From contig JAWKYB010000013.1 in the NCBI GenBank assembly GCA_041396705.1, positions 1 through 64,000 on the forward strand: 64,000 nt of DNA, read 5' to 3'. Shown here in pieces: positions 44,962 to 53,585 of this stretch. Position 1 is the stretch's first letter, and each line of letters opens with the position of its first letter. The translations under genes were made by a program, and so were the position numbers. The notes beneath the pieces were generated by a model. The model ran no database searches. It saw nothing but the letters and a program-made list of their open reading frames with translations, and was not told the DNA's origin. The stretch comes from Alphaproteobacteria bacterium (GTDB lineage Bacteria; Pseudomonadota; Alphaproteobacteria; CALKHQ01).

Positions 44962-45591
44962 TCACGGGTCCGGGCAGCGCCGCCAGCGCGCGGTGTCGCC
45001 TTCGGTCAGGGTCTCCAGGGTATCGGCGTCGACGACCGCGAAGCCATGCGCCTCGCTGTACGGTGGGCGCCCCTCCGGCGGCACCGGCACCAGCCGGTCG
45101 TATTCCTCGATCAGGATCCACGGACGCCCGCCGCCCGCCGGCGCGTAGAGCAGCCCGTCGATGGTGAAGGTCACCGGCAGCGGCGCGGCGCAGGCCTCGG
45201 CCAGAGACACCGGGCCGGTAAGGCCGGCACGGGCCGTCAGGTCGTCGTCCCACCAGCCGGGGTCCAGGGTCCAGCGGCCGTCGAACGCGATGCCGTGTCG
45301 CGCGGCGAGCGCGGCGGCCGCTGCCCGGTTCAGCCGATCGACGGTGTCGGCGTCCAGCGTCGCAGTGTCGTTCCAGCCGAATGCCGCGGCGGCCGCGGCG
45401 AGCGCGCGATCGGTCGCCGCCCCGGCGATGCCGTCGACGGCGAGCGGACCGAAGTCGAGGATGCCGAGCGCGCTCTGCGCCAGCTGCACCCGCTGTGGCG
45501 GCGCCAGCTCGGCCGACGCGCCCGCCCCAGCCATCGCTGCGAGCGCCACGACGGCCGCGGCCAGCCGCGACGCCAGGCCCAGCCGCGTCAT
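44962..45591 (-). CDS. Tandem secreted PG-binding-like protein, copy 1 (most divergent)
   Basis: 209 residues from MTRLGLASRLAAAVVALAAM; signal peptide cut near GASAE. The PG-binding-like part (PQRVQLAQSALGILDFGPLA then VDGIAGAATDRALAAAAAAF) lacks the usual GY, having FG instead. The family mark DP-x-x-WD is seen as GRWTLDPGWWDDDLTARAG, and the end reads FAVVDADTLETLTEGDTARW then RRC. It overlaps the previous copy by four bases. Last gene of the six-gene array. Function unknown. Confidence 0.75.
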   Translation of the reverse strand: MTRLGLASRLAAAVVALAAMAGAGASAELAPPQRVQLAQSALGILDFGPLAVDGIAGAATDRALAAAAAAFGWNDTATLDADTVDRLNRAAAAALAARHGIAFDGRWTLDPGWWDDDLTARAGLTGPVSLAEACAAPLPVTFTIDGLLYAPAGGGRPWILIEEYDRLVPVPPEGRPPYSEAHGFAVVDADTLETLTEGDTARWRRCPDP

Positions 45592-46217
45592 TCGCCGGTC
45601 CCGCCGGTGCAGGGCATCGGCGGCGGAGGCGGCCCGTCGCACCGCACCCAGACCTCCGTGGTGCCGTCGACCGTGCGCAGCAGGGTGTCCGCATCCCTGG
45701 CCGCGAACACATTTGCCGGGATCGATCGTCCAGGCTCCGGCGACAGCGCCTGCAGCCGGTCGCCGGCAAGGGCCAGCACCAGCGGCGCGCTGCCGTCCCA
45801 GCCGCTCCAGACGATGCCGTCGCTCACCCGCCACGACCCGCCTGCCTGGCAGGGCCATTGCACCTCGCCGGACGGCGGCAGGCCGCTGGCCTGCCAGTCG
45901 AAGTCCCACCAGCCGGTCGGGTCCATGCCGATCTCCACCGCCAGCCGCTGCCTGACCGCGGCGAACAGCAGCGACGCGACTCCGCTGCCGTCTGCGGGGT
46001 CGAGGCCGCGCTCCGCGGCGAACGCCGCGACGGCTGCGTCGACCTGCGGCCGCCAGACGCCGTCGAGCGCGCCGGGGTCGTAGCCGAGGATGGCCAGCCC
46101 GCTCTGATAGGCCTGGACCAAGGCGGCAGGCGCGGCATCCGTGGCGGCGCGCGACGGCACCGTCCCAGCCGCGAGCAGCGCCGCCGCCGCCAGCGCCGTT
46201 GCCCGACGCCGCCCCAT
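45588..46217 (-). CDS. Tandem secreted PG-binding-like protein, copy 2
   Basis: 209 residues from MGRRRATALAAAALLAAGTV. After the signal peptide: LVQAYQSGLAILGYDPGALD then GVWRPQVDAAVAAFAAERG, which is the PG_binding_1 pattern; then GMDPTGWWDFDWQASGL; then SDGIVWSGWDGSAPLVLAL; and the end VFAARDADTLLRTVDGTTEV then WVRC. Shared architecture with its neighbours shows it arose by duplication. A short proline-rich tail follows the last motif. Confidence 0.78.
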   Translation of the reverse strand: MGRRRATALAAAALLAAGTVPSRAATDAAPAALVQAYQSGLAILGYDPGALDGVWRPQVDAAVAAFAAERGLDPADGSGVASLLFAAVRQRLAVEIGMDPTGWWDFDWQASGLPPSGEVQWPCQAGGSWRVSDGIVWSGWDGSAPLVLALAGDRLQALSPEPGRSIPANVFAARDADTLLRTVDGTTEVWVRCDGPPPPPMPCTGGTGE

Positions 46218-46234
46218 CGAACGCCGCCGCCGCG

Positions 46235-46870
46235 CTATTGCGCCGGCGTGTCCTCGGCCGGGGCATCGGGCGTGCCGTCGTCGGCACCCCAGTCGTCGCA
46301 CAGCACCCACACTTCGGTCTCGCCCTCGACCAGCCGGTGCATGGTGCGGTCGTCGACCACGACGAACGCATTGGCTTCGATGAACTCGCCCGACGGCAGC
46401 GGCACCGTCTCCAGCCGGTCGCCGTTCAGCGCCAGCACCAGCGGAGAGCCGCTGTCGAAGTCGCGCCAGACGATACCGCCGGAGAAGTACCAGTGGCCGC
46501 CGCCTGCACAGGTCTCCTGGCCCGGCTCCGCCGCGCCATAGCCGCTGGCCTCGCGGTCGAGGTCCCACGACCCGGTCGGGTCGAGGCCGAACCGCTCGGC
46601 CAGCGCCGGCCCGGTCGCATCGAGCACCGCATTGATCAGCAGGCCCTCCGGCACCGCGTCGCTCTCGACGAAGCCGGTGTCCCGCTCGAAGGCGGCGATG
46701 GCGGCCCGCGTGCGCGCGCCCATCAGCCCGTCGACCGGCCCGGGATCGTACCCCAGGATGGTCAGCCCGCTCTGGATCGCCTGGATCTCCTGGCCCGGCG
46801 ACATCGGCTCGCCGGCCTGGGCGGCGGCCGCCATCACGGTCAATGTCGCGGCAAGGATGGGCTTGCGCAT
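46235..46870 (-). CDS. Tandem secreted PG-binding-like protein, copy 3
   Basis: 211 residues from MRKPILAATLTVMAAAAQAG with GAGGAACAGC upstream. PG-binding part: EIQAIQSGLTILGYDPGPVD then GLMGARTRAAIAAFERDTG. Middle: FGLDPTGSWDLDREASGYG and GGIVWRDFDSGSPLVLALNG. End: AFVVVDDRTMHRLVEGETEV then WVLC. It has an acidic tail of about 17 residues. It lies 17 bases before copy 2 in the transcript, so likely cotranscribed. Confidence 0.8.
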   Translation of the reverse strand: MRKPILAATLTVMAAAAQAGEPMSPGQEIQAIQSGLTILGYDPGPVDGLMGARTRAAIAAFERDTGFVESDAVPEGLLINAVLDATGPALAERFGLDPTGSWDLDREASGYGAAEPGQETCAGGGHWYFSGGIVWRDFDSGSPLVLALNGDRLETVPLPSGEFIEANAFVVVDDRTMHRLVEGETEVWVLCDDWGADDGTPDAPAEDTPAQ

Positions 46871-46957
46871 GCTGTTCCTCCGTTCTGGATCGCCGGGTCG
46901 CGCGATCGTCCTGGCAAATCTGGGCGAAATCCCGGTCCGTTTCCAGTCGCGGCCCGA

Positions 46958-47542
46958 TCAGGTCTCGCCGCAGCGCACCCAAATCTCGGTCGTGCCTTCG
47001 ACCGAGCGGCGCATCGTGTTCGCGTCGACAAATTCGAACGCGTAAGGCTCGACGAAGTCGCCGCCCGGCGGCGTCTGCACCTCCAGACCGTCGCCGACCA
47101 GGGCCATCACCAGCGGCCAGTCGGCAAGCCGGTTGCGCCAGACGACGCCGTCGGCGATCACGAACACCCAGTCCGACCGGCATCGCGCGCCGCTGGCCGC
47201 GTCGGGCCCCAGCCCGCTTGCCGACCAGTCGAGGTCCCAGATGCCGGTCGGATCGCCGCCCAGCCGGGCGATCAGCACCGGTTCCATGGCGGCCTGAACC
47301 GCGTCGAGCAGTGCCGCAGAGACCTCGGTCCCACCGACAGCAATGCCGTTCGCCGTGCCGAACGCGGCAATGGCCGCGCGGGTCTGCGGCCCGATCCGGC
47401 CGTCGATCGCACCCGGTTCGTAGCCCAGGATGGCTAGGCCGCTCTGCAGCACCTGGATTTCCTGGGCCGGCGACAGCCCGTCGCTCGCCTGGGCCGCGGA
47501 GGCGGCGAGCACCGCGGCTGCAATCACGCTCAATCCACGCAT
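46958..47542 (-). CDS. Tandem secreted PG-binding-like protein, copy 4
   Basis: 194 residues from MRGLSVIAAAVLAASAAQAS. PG-binding part: EIQVLQSGLAILGYEPGAID then GRIGPQTRAAIAAFGTANG. Middle: GGDPTGIWDLDWSASGLG and ADGVVWRNRLADWPLVMALV. End: AFEFVDANTMRRSVEGTTEI then WVRC. This copy is closest to the array consensus and has no tail. The upstream in-frame extension to 47605 lacks a signal peptide and was rejected. Confidence 0.8.
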   Translation of the reverse strand: MRGLSVIAAAVLAASAAQASDGLSPAQEIQVLQSGLAILGYEPGAIDGRIGPQTRAAIAAFGTANGIAVGGTEVSAALLDAVQAAMEPVLIARLGGDPTGIWDLDWSASGLGPDAASGARCRSDWVFVIADGVVWRNRLADWPLVMALVGDGLEVQTPPGGDFVEPYAFEFVDANTMRRSVEGTTEIWVRCGET

Positions 47543-47616
47543 CTGATTTCCCCGTGAACGATGTTCAGATACGCTGGTGTCGCGGCGGCAGGCGGCGCGG
47601 TTCACTGCGGCACGGA

Positions 47617-48234
47617 TTATTTGCAGCGGTGCCAGGTCTCGATCGCGCCGTCGACCACCCGCTGCATCGTGTCGACGTCGACGAAGGTGAAGCCGGGCTG
47701 CGGGTGGTCCGGACGCTCCGGGTCAGGCAGCGGGGTCAGCGCGCCGTCCGCTAGTGTCAGCGCGCCGGTGAAGCCGTACAGCCAGGTGCCCAGCGCCATG
47801 CCCTGGATGTGCATGGCCAGCGGCGAGGCGCACAGCGCGAGCGACTCCCATTGGTGCAGGTCGAGCAGGGCCCGGCGTTCGTCCGCCGACAGGCCGGACA
47901 GGTCGACGTCCCAGGTGCCGGTCGGGTCGGTGCCGAACGCCTCGGCCAGTGCCGGGCCGGCCAGCGAGGCCAGGAAGCCCATGACCGGCGCGTCCAGGCT
48001 GTCGAAGGCGCCGGCGTAGTGCGTATCGAGCAGCGCGCGCTCCAGCGCCGCACGGGTCGCCTGGTCGAAGTCGCCGTCGAGCGACCCGTCGTAGTAGCCG
48101 AGCAGGCTGAGCGTGCTCTGCGCGATCTGCACGTCCTGGGTCTGCGACGGCGGCCCGTCGCTGGCCAGCGCCGGCGCGGCGGCAAGCGACAAGGCGGCGG
48201 CAAGGGCGGCACATGCCGGTTTATGCAAATGCAT
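47617..48234 (-). CDS. Tandem secreted PG-binding-like protein, copy 5
   Basis: 205 residues from MHLHKPACAALAAALSLAAA. PG-binding part: DVQIAQSTLSLLGYYDGSLD then GDFDQATRAALERALLDTH. Middle: FGTDPTGTWDVDLSGLSADE, then a region different from the other copies (LDLHQWESLALCASPL). End: FTFVDVDTMQRVVDGAIETW then HRC. It shares the frame of the family but has a changed central domain. Confidence 0.78.
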   Translation of the reverse strand: MHLHKPACAALAAALSLAAAPALASDGPPSQTQDVQIAQSTLSLLGYYDGSLDGDFDQATRAALERALLDTHYAGAFDSLDAPVMGFLASLAGPALAEAFGTDPTGTWDVDLSGLSADERRALLDLHQWESLALCASPLAMHIQGMALGTWLYGFTGALTLADGALTPLPDPERPDHPQPGFTFVDVDTMQRVVDGAIETWHRCK

Positions 48235-48275
48235 CGATCTCTATCCCTGGTTCCGGATTTGGCCGGGTGCGGCGC

Positions 48276-48944
48276 TCACCCCTCGCGCAGCACGGGCGAG
48301 GCAAGGCAGCGGGCATAGACGGTGTTGTCGCCCTCGCGCTGCAGCGCGAAGCTGTCGGCGTCGAGCATGACGATCCGTCCGACCTCGGCTTCCTCGTGCC
48401 AACGGCCGGTGCGCGGCAGGAACAGCAGGGCGTCGCCCTGCGGCGCCACCACCACCGGCGCCTGGCCGGGCTCGATGAAGATCAGGCCGTCGAGCTCGGC
48501 GAGCTCCGACGGGTGGTCGGCGCAGATCAGGTCGGCGGCATCGGTCAGAAAGGCGATGCGGCCGGCCAGCAGATCCTCGGTCTGTTCGTAGGGGACCAGC
48601 GCGATTTCCAGGTAGCTGCCATCGGGATAATGGCCCAGGCGCTCGCCCAGCGCCGTCATCGCCGCCACGTTCAGCGACAGCGCCTGGCCCTGGTCGACGA
48701 CGGTGCCGTCCCAGCCGATCTCCAGCCCGCTCGCCGCGGCGAAGGCGTCCAGCGCGGCGCGGGTCTGCGGTCCGATCGCGCCGTCGACCGGCCCGGGGTC
48801 GTGGCCCAGCACCGTGAGCGCGCTCTGCGTCAGCTGCACCGTCTGCGGCCCGGTCAGCATCGACCCGCCTTCCTGCGCCGCGGCGCAGGCGGCCCATCCC
48901 GCCAGCAGCGCCGCGGCGGCGCCCGTTGCCGCTCGTGCCTTCAT
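48276..48944 (-). CDS. Tandem secreted PG-binding-like protein, copy 6 (first in transcript)
   Basis: 222 residues from MKARAATGAAAALLAGWAAC; a TTG two codons earlier is less likely. PG-binding part: TVQLTQSALTVLGHDPGPVD then GAIGPQTRAALDAFAAASG, with GH in place of GY. The DPTG mark is changed to LGHYPDGSYLEIALVP. End: RIVMLDADSFALQREGDNTV then YARC. First gene of the array, divergent from zapE; the array promoter should lie in 48945-49093. Confidence 0.77.
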   Translation of the reverse strand: MKARAATGAAAALLAGWAACAAAQEGGSMLTGPQTVQLTQSALTVLGHDPGPVDGAIGPQTRAALDAFAAASGLEIGWDGTVVDQGQALSLNVAAMTALGERLGHYPDGSYLEIALVPYEQTEDLLAGRIAFLTDAADLICADHPSELAELDGLIFIEPGQAPVVVAPQGDALLFLPRTGRWHEEAEVGRIVMLDADSFALQREGDNTVYARCLASPVLREG

Positions 48945-49093
48945 GGCCAACCCCGTCCGTTCATTCCCACGAAAGGCAGGCTAGCCTAGAATTGTGCCGA
49001 CAATCGGGTCCGCGTTCGGCGGTGCGGAGCCGCTTGCCCGAACCCGCAACCGTTCCTATGGTCCGCCCCACTGGCCCGCGACCCGCAATCCCG

Positions 49094-50263
49094 ATGAACA
49101 TGCTGCGACCCCAGGCGACCACCACCGGCCCGCGCGCCGCCTATCGCGCGCTGCTTGCCGCAGGCACGATCGTGCCGGACCCGGCGCAGGCGGAGGCGGT
49201 GGACGCGCTGCAGCAGCTGCACGACGCCCTGGCCGGTCACAAGGCTGCCGCGCCGGCGCAGCCGGCCGCAGGCCTCGGGCGCTGGATCGCCCGCCTGGTC
49301 GGGGAGCCCGCGCCCGTGCCGACGGCGCCGCGCGGCCTGTACATCCACGGCGACGTCGGCCGCGGCAAGTCCATGCTGATGGACCTGTTCTTCGCCCAGG
49401 TGCCGGTGGCGGCCAAGCGCCGGGTCCACTTCCACGCCTTCATGCTGGAGGTGCACCGGACGGTGCACGGCTGGCGCAAGGCGGCTCGCGACGGCGGCCG
49501 TGCGATCGACGATCCGATCCCGCCGCTGGCCGACAAGATCGCCGCACAGACGACGCTGCTGTGCTTCGACGAGTTCCACGTCACCGACATCGCCGACGCA
49601 ATGATCCTGTCGCGGCTGTTCACCGCGCTGTTCGAACGCGGGCTGGTCATGGTCGCCACCTCGAACTGGCCGCCCGAACTGCTGTACGAGCACGGCCTGC
49701 AGCGCGAATCCTTCCTGCCGTTCATCGATCTGGTGCGGGCGCGCTGCGAGATCATCGAGCTGAAGGCGGCGAAGGACTACCGCCTCGCCCGGATGATCGG
49801 CCAGCCTGTGTATTTCGTGCCGCTCGGCGCGGCGGCCGATCGCGCGCTGGCCGACGCCTTCGCACGGCTGACCGACGATGCCGCCGGCGAGCCGGTGACG
49901 TTGACGGTCGACGGGCGGCCGCTGCCGGTGGCGTGCCACGCCAAGGGTGCGGCACGGGTCGACTACGACCTGCTGTGCCGGCAACCGCGCGGGGCCTCCG
50001 ACTTCATCGCCCTGTGCGAGACCTTCCACGCGCTGGTGCTGTCGGGGGTGCCCCGGCTGCCGGCCGACCGCGCCGACGAAACCAAGCGGTTCATGCTGCT
50101 GATCGACACGCTTTACGAGCACCGCACCAAGCTGGTGATGGCGGCCGACGCGCCGCCGCAGGATCTTTATCGCGGCAAGACGCTGGCTTTCGAGTTCAAG
50201 AGAACGGCAAGTCGGCTGAACGAGATGCAGTCGGCCGAATATTGGAGCGAGCGCACGATTTGA
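49094..50263 (+). CDS. zapE: Cell division ATPase ZapE (AFG1 family)
   Basis: 389 residues from MNMLRPQATTTGPRAAYRAL; MLRP two codons later is possible. AAA-type motifs: Walker A YIHGDVGRGKSMLMDLFF, Walker B LLCFDEFHVTDIADAMILS, and sensor VMVATSNWPPELLYEHGLQR. C-terminal FIALCETFHALVLSGVPRLP and RFMLLIDTLYEHRTKLVMAA are AFG1 features. ZapE acts on FtsZ in E. coli; AFG1 in mitochondria helps respiratory complexes. In alphaproteobacteria it usually sits among TCA-cycle genes, as here between sdh and odhB. Confidence 0.94.
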   Translation: MNMLRPQATTTGPRAAYRALLAAGTIVPDPAQAEAVDALQQLHDALAGHKAAAPAQPAAGLGRWIARLVGEPAPVPTAPRGLYIHGDVGRGKSMLMDLFFAQVPVAAKRRVHFHAFMLEVHRTVHGWRKAARDGGRAIDDPIPPLADKIAAQTTLLCFDEFHVTDIADAMILSRLFTALFERGLVMVATSNWPPELLYEHGLQRESFLPFIDLVRARCEIIELKAAKDYRLARMIGQPVYFVPLGAAADRALADAFARLTDDAAGEPVTLTVDGRPLPVACHAKGAARVDYDLLCRQPRGASDFIALCETFHALVLSGVPRLPADRADETKRFMLLIDTLYEHRTKLVMAADAPPQDLYRGKTLAFEFKRTASRLNEMQSAEYWSERTI

Positions 50264-50282
50264 AAAATTGGATTGGCCAACG

Positions 50283-50442
50283 TTAACCAACGATCAAGGG
50301 TTCCGTTGCCTGCGCCTGGGGAACTGCACGTCGCTTTTTTCAGTATGGACAGTGCATTGCCCATTTTTTGAGCTATCTCTTTCCGAATTGTGCAAGCGTT
50401 AAGCATTCCCGACGCATAAAGGGGAACGAGCATATCCCCTTT
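50283..50442 (+). promoter_or_regulatory. Leader of the first chemoreceptor gene with TTAACC elements and a hairpin
   Basis: TTAACCA (50283-50289) and TTAAGCAT (50399-50406) resemble the CtrA half site TTAACCAT. A perfect eight-base inverted repeat AAAGGGGA / TCCCCTTT (50418-50425 and 50435-50442, nine-base loop) lies 13 bases before the ATG; its left arm holds the only purine-rich ribosome-like sequence. It could be an operator or a translation-controlling hairpin. Confidence 0.45.
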
Positions 50443-50455
50443 GGATGGATTGAAC

Positions 50456-52564
50456 ATGGGAACGATTCTGCGACGGATGAAGATCCGCGGCCGGCTGGTG
50501 CTGGGCTTTTCGGCCATTTGCCTCATTCTCGCCGGCGTCGTCGGTACGACGATGTTCATGGTCTCGCAATCGAGCACGCTGGTGGACCGGATGGTGCAGC
50601 TGCGTCAGCCGACGGCCACTGCCAGCGGCAGGCTGGTCAGCGACATCTATGCGTCGCTGGCGGCGCTGCGCGGCTGGATGCTGACGGGCAAGGACAATTT
50701 CCGCACCGAACGCGGCGCGGTCTGGGCCGACATCGACCAGACGATTGCGACAATGGACCGGCTGTCGGCCGACTGGACAAACCCGCAAAATGTCGAGCTG
50801 TGGGCAGAGGCCAAGCCCATTCTCGAGGCGTTCCGCGCCGCCCAGGCGCAGGTCGAGGCGATCGCAAACACGCCCGACGAGCTGCCGGCGACCCAGATCC
50901 TGGTGACCGAAGCGGCCCCGCTGGCCGGGAACATGATCGCCCAGATCACGGCAATGATCGACGCCGAGGCCAGCGAGCCGAGCACGCCGGAGCGAAAGGC
51001 GCTGCTGCTGGCCATGGCAGACGTTCGTGGCAGCCTGGCGATGTCTCTCGCCAACATCCGCGCCTATCTGCTCAGCGGCAACGCCGATTTCCGCGCGCAG
51101 TTCGACCGGACCTGGAGCACCAACCAGACCCGTTTCGAGGCCCTGGCGACAATGCGATCGCTGATGACCGCCGACCAGCGGGCCGCGTTCGACTCCTTCA
51201 GCGCCGATCGCGAAGCCTTTGTCCCGCTGCCGGGCCGCATGTTCGAGATCCGCGGATCGGACCGCTGGAACGAAGCCCAGTATCTTCTGATCACCGAGGC
51301 CGCACCCCGCGCGGGCGCGCTGCTGACGATCCTGGCCGGCCCCGTCGGCGACACCGGTGCGCGCGCCGGCGGCATGAGCGATACGCAGACCGACCTACTG
51401 CAGAACGACGCAACCGCGATCTCCGACCAGACCAGGCTGCTGGAAATCGTGCTCTGGTCGATGCTGGCCGTCGGGCTGGCGCTGGCCGCGGTCACGGTGT
51501 GGCTGACCGCGCGGTCGATCGTCACGCCGGTGCGTTCGCTGACCGGTTGCATGGCGAAGCTGTCGGAAGGCGACTTCTCCGCCGCGGTACCCGGCGGCGA
51601 GCGTCACGACGAGGTCGGCGACATGGCCAGGACCACGCTGGTGTTCAAGGAAAACATGATCCGGGCTCGCGACCTGCAAGCCGCCCAGGCGCAAGAGCAG
51701 GAGGCACGGGTCGCCCGCGGACAGCGCATCGAGAGCCTGAATGCCGGGTTCGAGAAGCAGGTCGAGGTCGTGCTCAACACGGTCGCCTCCGCTTCGACCC
51801 AGATGAACACCACGGCCAGCGACCTGGCCGCCACGGCAGAGCAAACCTCCGCTCAGGCAACCACCGTGGCCGCGGCGTCGGAGCAGGCCAGCGCGAATGT
51901 GCAGACCGTCGCCGCCGCGACCGAGGAGTTGACCGCCTCGATCCGCGAGATCGCACGCCAGGTCCAGCAGCAGACGGAACTGGCAGGCCAGGCCTCGCGG
52001 TCGGCGGCGAGCAGCACCGAAGAGATCAAGGCGCTGGCGGAGCAGGCCTCGAAGGTCGGCACGGTCATCGACCTGATCACCGCCATCGCCGAGCAGACCA
52101 ACCTGCTGGCGCTGAATGCCACGATCGAGGCCGCCCGCGCCGGCGACGCCGGCAAGGGGTTCGCCGTGGTGGCGTCCGAGGTCAAGTCGCTGGCCAATCA
52201 GACCGCGCGGGCGACCGACGAGATCGCGGAGCAGATCCGGCAGATGCAGCAGCGCACGGTGACGTCGGTCGATTCGATCAGGTTGATCGCCGACAAGATC
52301 GACAGCGTGACCCAGACCGCAGCGGCGGTTGCGGCGGCCGTCGAGCAGCAGAACGCCGCCACCGAAGAAATCGCCCGCAACATCCAGGAGGCGACCATCG
52401 GAACGCGGCAGGTTGCCACCAACATCGTCTCGGTGACCGAGGCCGCGCAGAGCACCGGCGCCGCCTCGGCCCAGGTGATGTCGACCTCCGGCGAGCTGGC
52501 CCGCAACGCCGAGGAGCTGCGCCGGACCGTTCAGGGCTTCCTGGCCGAGGTCAAGGCCGCCTGA
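50456..52564 (+). CDS. Methyl-accepting chemotaxis protein
   Basis: 702 residues from [20 protein letters not shown]; an in-frame TTG five codons earlier is an alternative. Order: membrane helix (about 14-38), a periplasmic helical domain of about 290 residues, second membrane helix ([20 protein letters not shown]), HAMP ([20 protein letters not shown] onward), and the signalling domain with hairpin tip [20 protein letters not shown] and [20 protein letters not shown]. There is no C-terminal CheR-docking pentapeptide. Signalling goes to CheA/CheW; ligand unknown. Confidence 0.94.
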   Translation: MGTILRRMKIRGRLVLGFSAICLILAGVVGTTMFMVSQSSTLVDRMVQLRQPTATASGRLVSDIYASLAALRGWMLTGKDNFRTERGAVWADIDQTIATMDRLSADWTNPQNVELWAEAKPILEAFRAAQAQVEAIANTPDELPATQILVTEAAPLAGNMIAQITAMIDAEASEPSTPERKALLLAMADVRGSLAMSLANIRAYLLSGNADFRAQFDRTWSTNQTRFEALATMRSLMTADQRAAFDSFSADREAFVPLPGRMFEIRGSDRWNEAQYLLITEAAPRAGALLTILAGPVGDTGARAGGMSDTQTDLLQNDATAISDQTRLLEIVLWSMLAVGLALAAVTVWLTARSIVTPVRSLTGCMAKLSEGDFSAAVPGGERHDEVGDMARTTLVFKENMIRARDLQAAQAQEQEARVARGQRIESLNAGFEKQVEVVLNTVASASTQMNTTASDLAATAEQTSAQATTVAAASEQASANVQTVAAATEELTASIREIARQVQQQTELAGQASRSAASSTEEIKALAEQASKVGTVIDLITAIAEQTNLLALNATIEAARAGDAGKGFAVVASEVKSLANQTARATDEIAEQIRQMQQRTVTSVDSIRLIADKIDSVTQTAAAVAAAVEQQNAATEEIARNIQEATIGTRQVATNIVSVTEAAQSTGAASAQVMSTSGELARNAEELRRTVQGFLAEVKAA

Positions 52565-53585
52565 CCCGCGCCTCCGTCGACCTCTCAGACTCTCGGGGCG
52601 CCTTCGGGCGCCCCGTTCGCTTTTCGGGCCAGCCGCGACGCGATCGGGGTCCCAACGGACCATCCCCGCCTCGCACCGCCGGCAGCGATTCCGCCACCGC
52701 TCGTGCGCCTCGCGCGGCCGCAGCGGACCAAGCGGGCGGAAGATCGGACGCATCGCCGCTTCGCCCGGATGCCACCGACGCCGCCGTATCGCTCGGCGGC
52801 CAAGTTTCAGGCCGACTGCGCCGACGAGTCCAGCCGCTTCAAGCCACCGATCGACACGTCACGCCAGTACCGCACCATGCTGGCGATGGCGGGCACGCGC
52901 TTCCAGCATCCCGCACCGCCGCCGTCGGCCGCGGGGAGGCAACCGGTCCGCTTCACGCGATGGCGTGCCGACCCGGAATGACGGCGCATCGAGCGCCTCT
53001 CGCAGCCATGCGGCGATCCGAGCGTCAAAGAAAGACGAATCCGGATAGCCGACTGCCGCCGAATGCGCAGACGCGCGAGCGTCATCCGGTAGCGGCCAAA
53101 CGCTCGCGGACGTTCAGCCCTTTCATGGCGGCGTTGATCCCGAGCGTCACGCCGGATCCAATTCTACATGCAGGACTTGCGAGAATAGTCGCGCGGCGCA
53201 TGGCGTGATCTTCGGCAAACCGCAGATAGTTTCGGCTCGAAATATTCTTTTTACTGGTGGGCGGCAAACTCGGGGGCAACCCACCCGTCGGCCCGTCGAT
53301 GCGGGTCGCATCGGAGATGTACGATGCTGTGCCTTCCCCTGGTCCCAGGCGCCGCGGCGCGCGCGGCGTTGCACGACTTGCGCAATGCGCCGTGTACCGC
53401 CGGCGGTCTGCGTGCGGACAGGGGGCGACGCTCCGCAGAACGAGCGCGCACGAGATCAGGTGCCTGCACCGGCAGCGTTGCCGCTTTGGCCACGCAACCG
53501 TCACAACCTGCTGCGGGCCCCGTGCGGGGTCGGCGGCGCGTCCTGACATCCCTCCCCCGGACGATTGCATAAGGGATCGCATGCC
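52565..53585. other. Long intergenic region between the two chemoreceptor genes
   Basis: About 1 kb without a convincing gene. It begins with the terminator at 52595. On the minus strand between about 52805 and 53100 short protein-like stretches occur in different frames (for example DARIAAWLREALDAPSFRVG, then in another frame VRYWRDVSIGGLKRLDSSAQ before a stop), which may be the remnant of a decayed gene; I could not name it. An AT-rich patch near 53225-53260 may hold a promoter for the second receptor. Nothing else is visible. Confidence 0.4.
52595..52614 (+). terminator. Terminator after the first chemoreceptor gene
   Basis: A GGGGCGCC-TTCG-GGCGCCCC stem of eight base pairs with a UUCG-type tetraloop, then GTTCGCTTTT. 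It lies 30 bases after the stop. The second chemoreceptor gene is followed by an almost identical stem. Confidence 0.8.
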
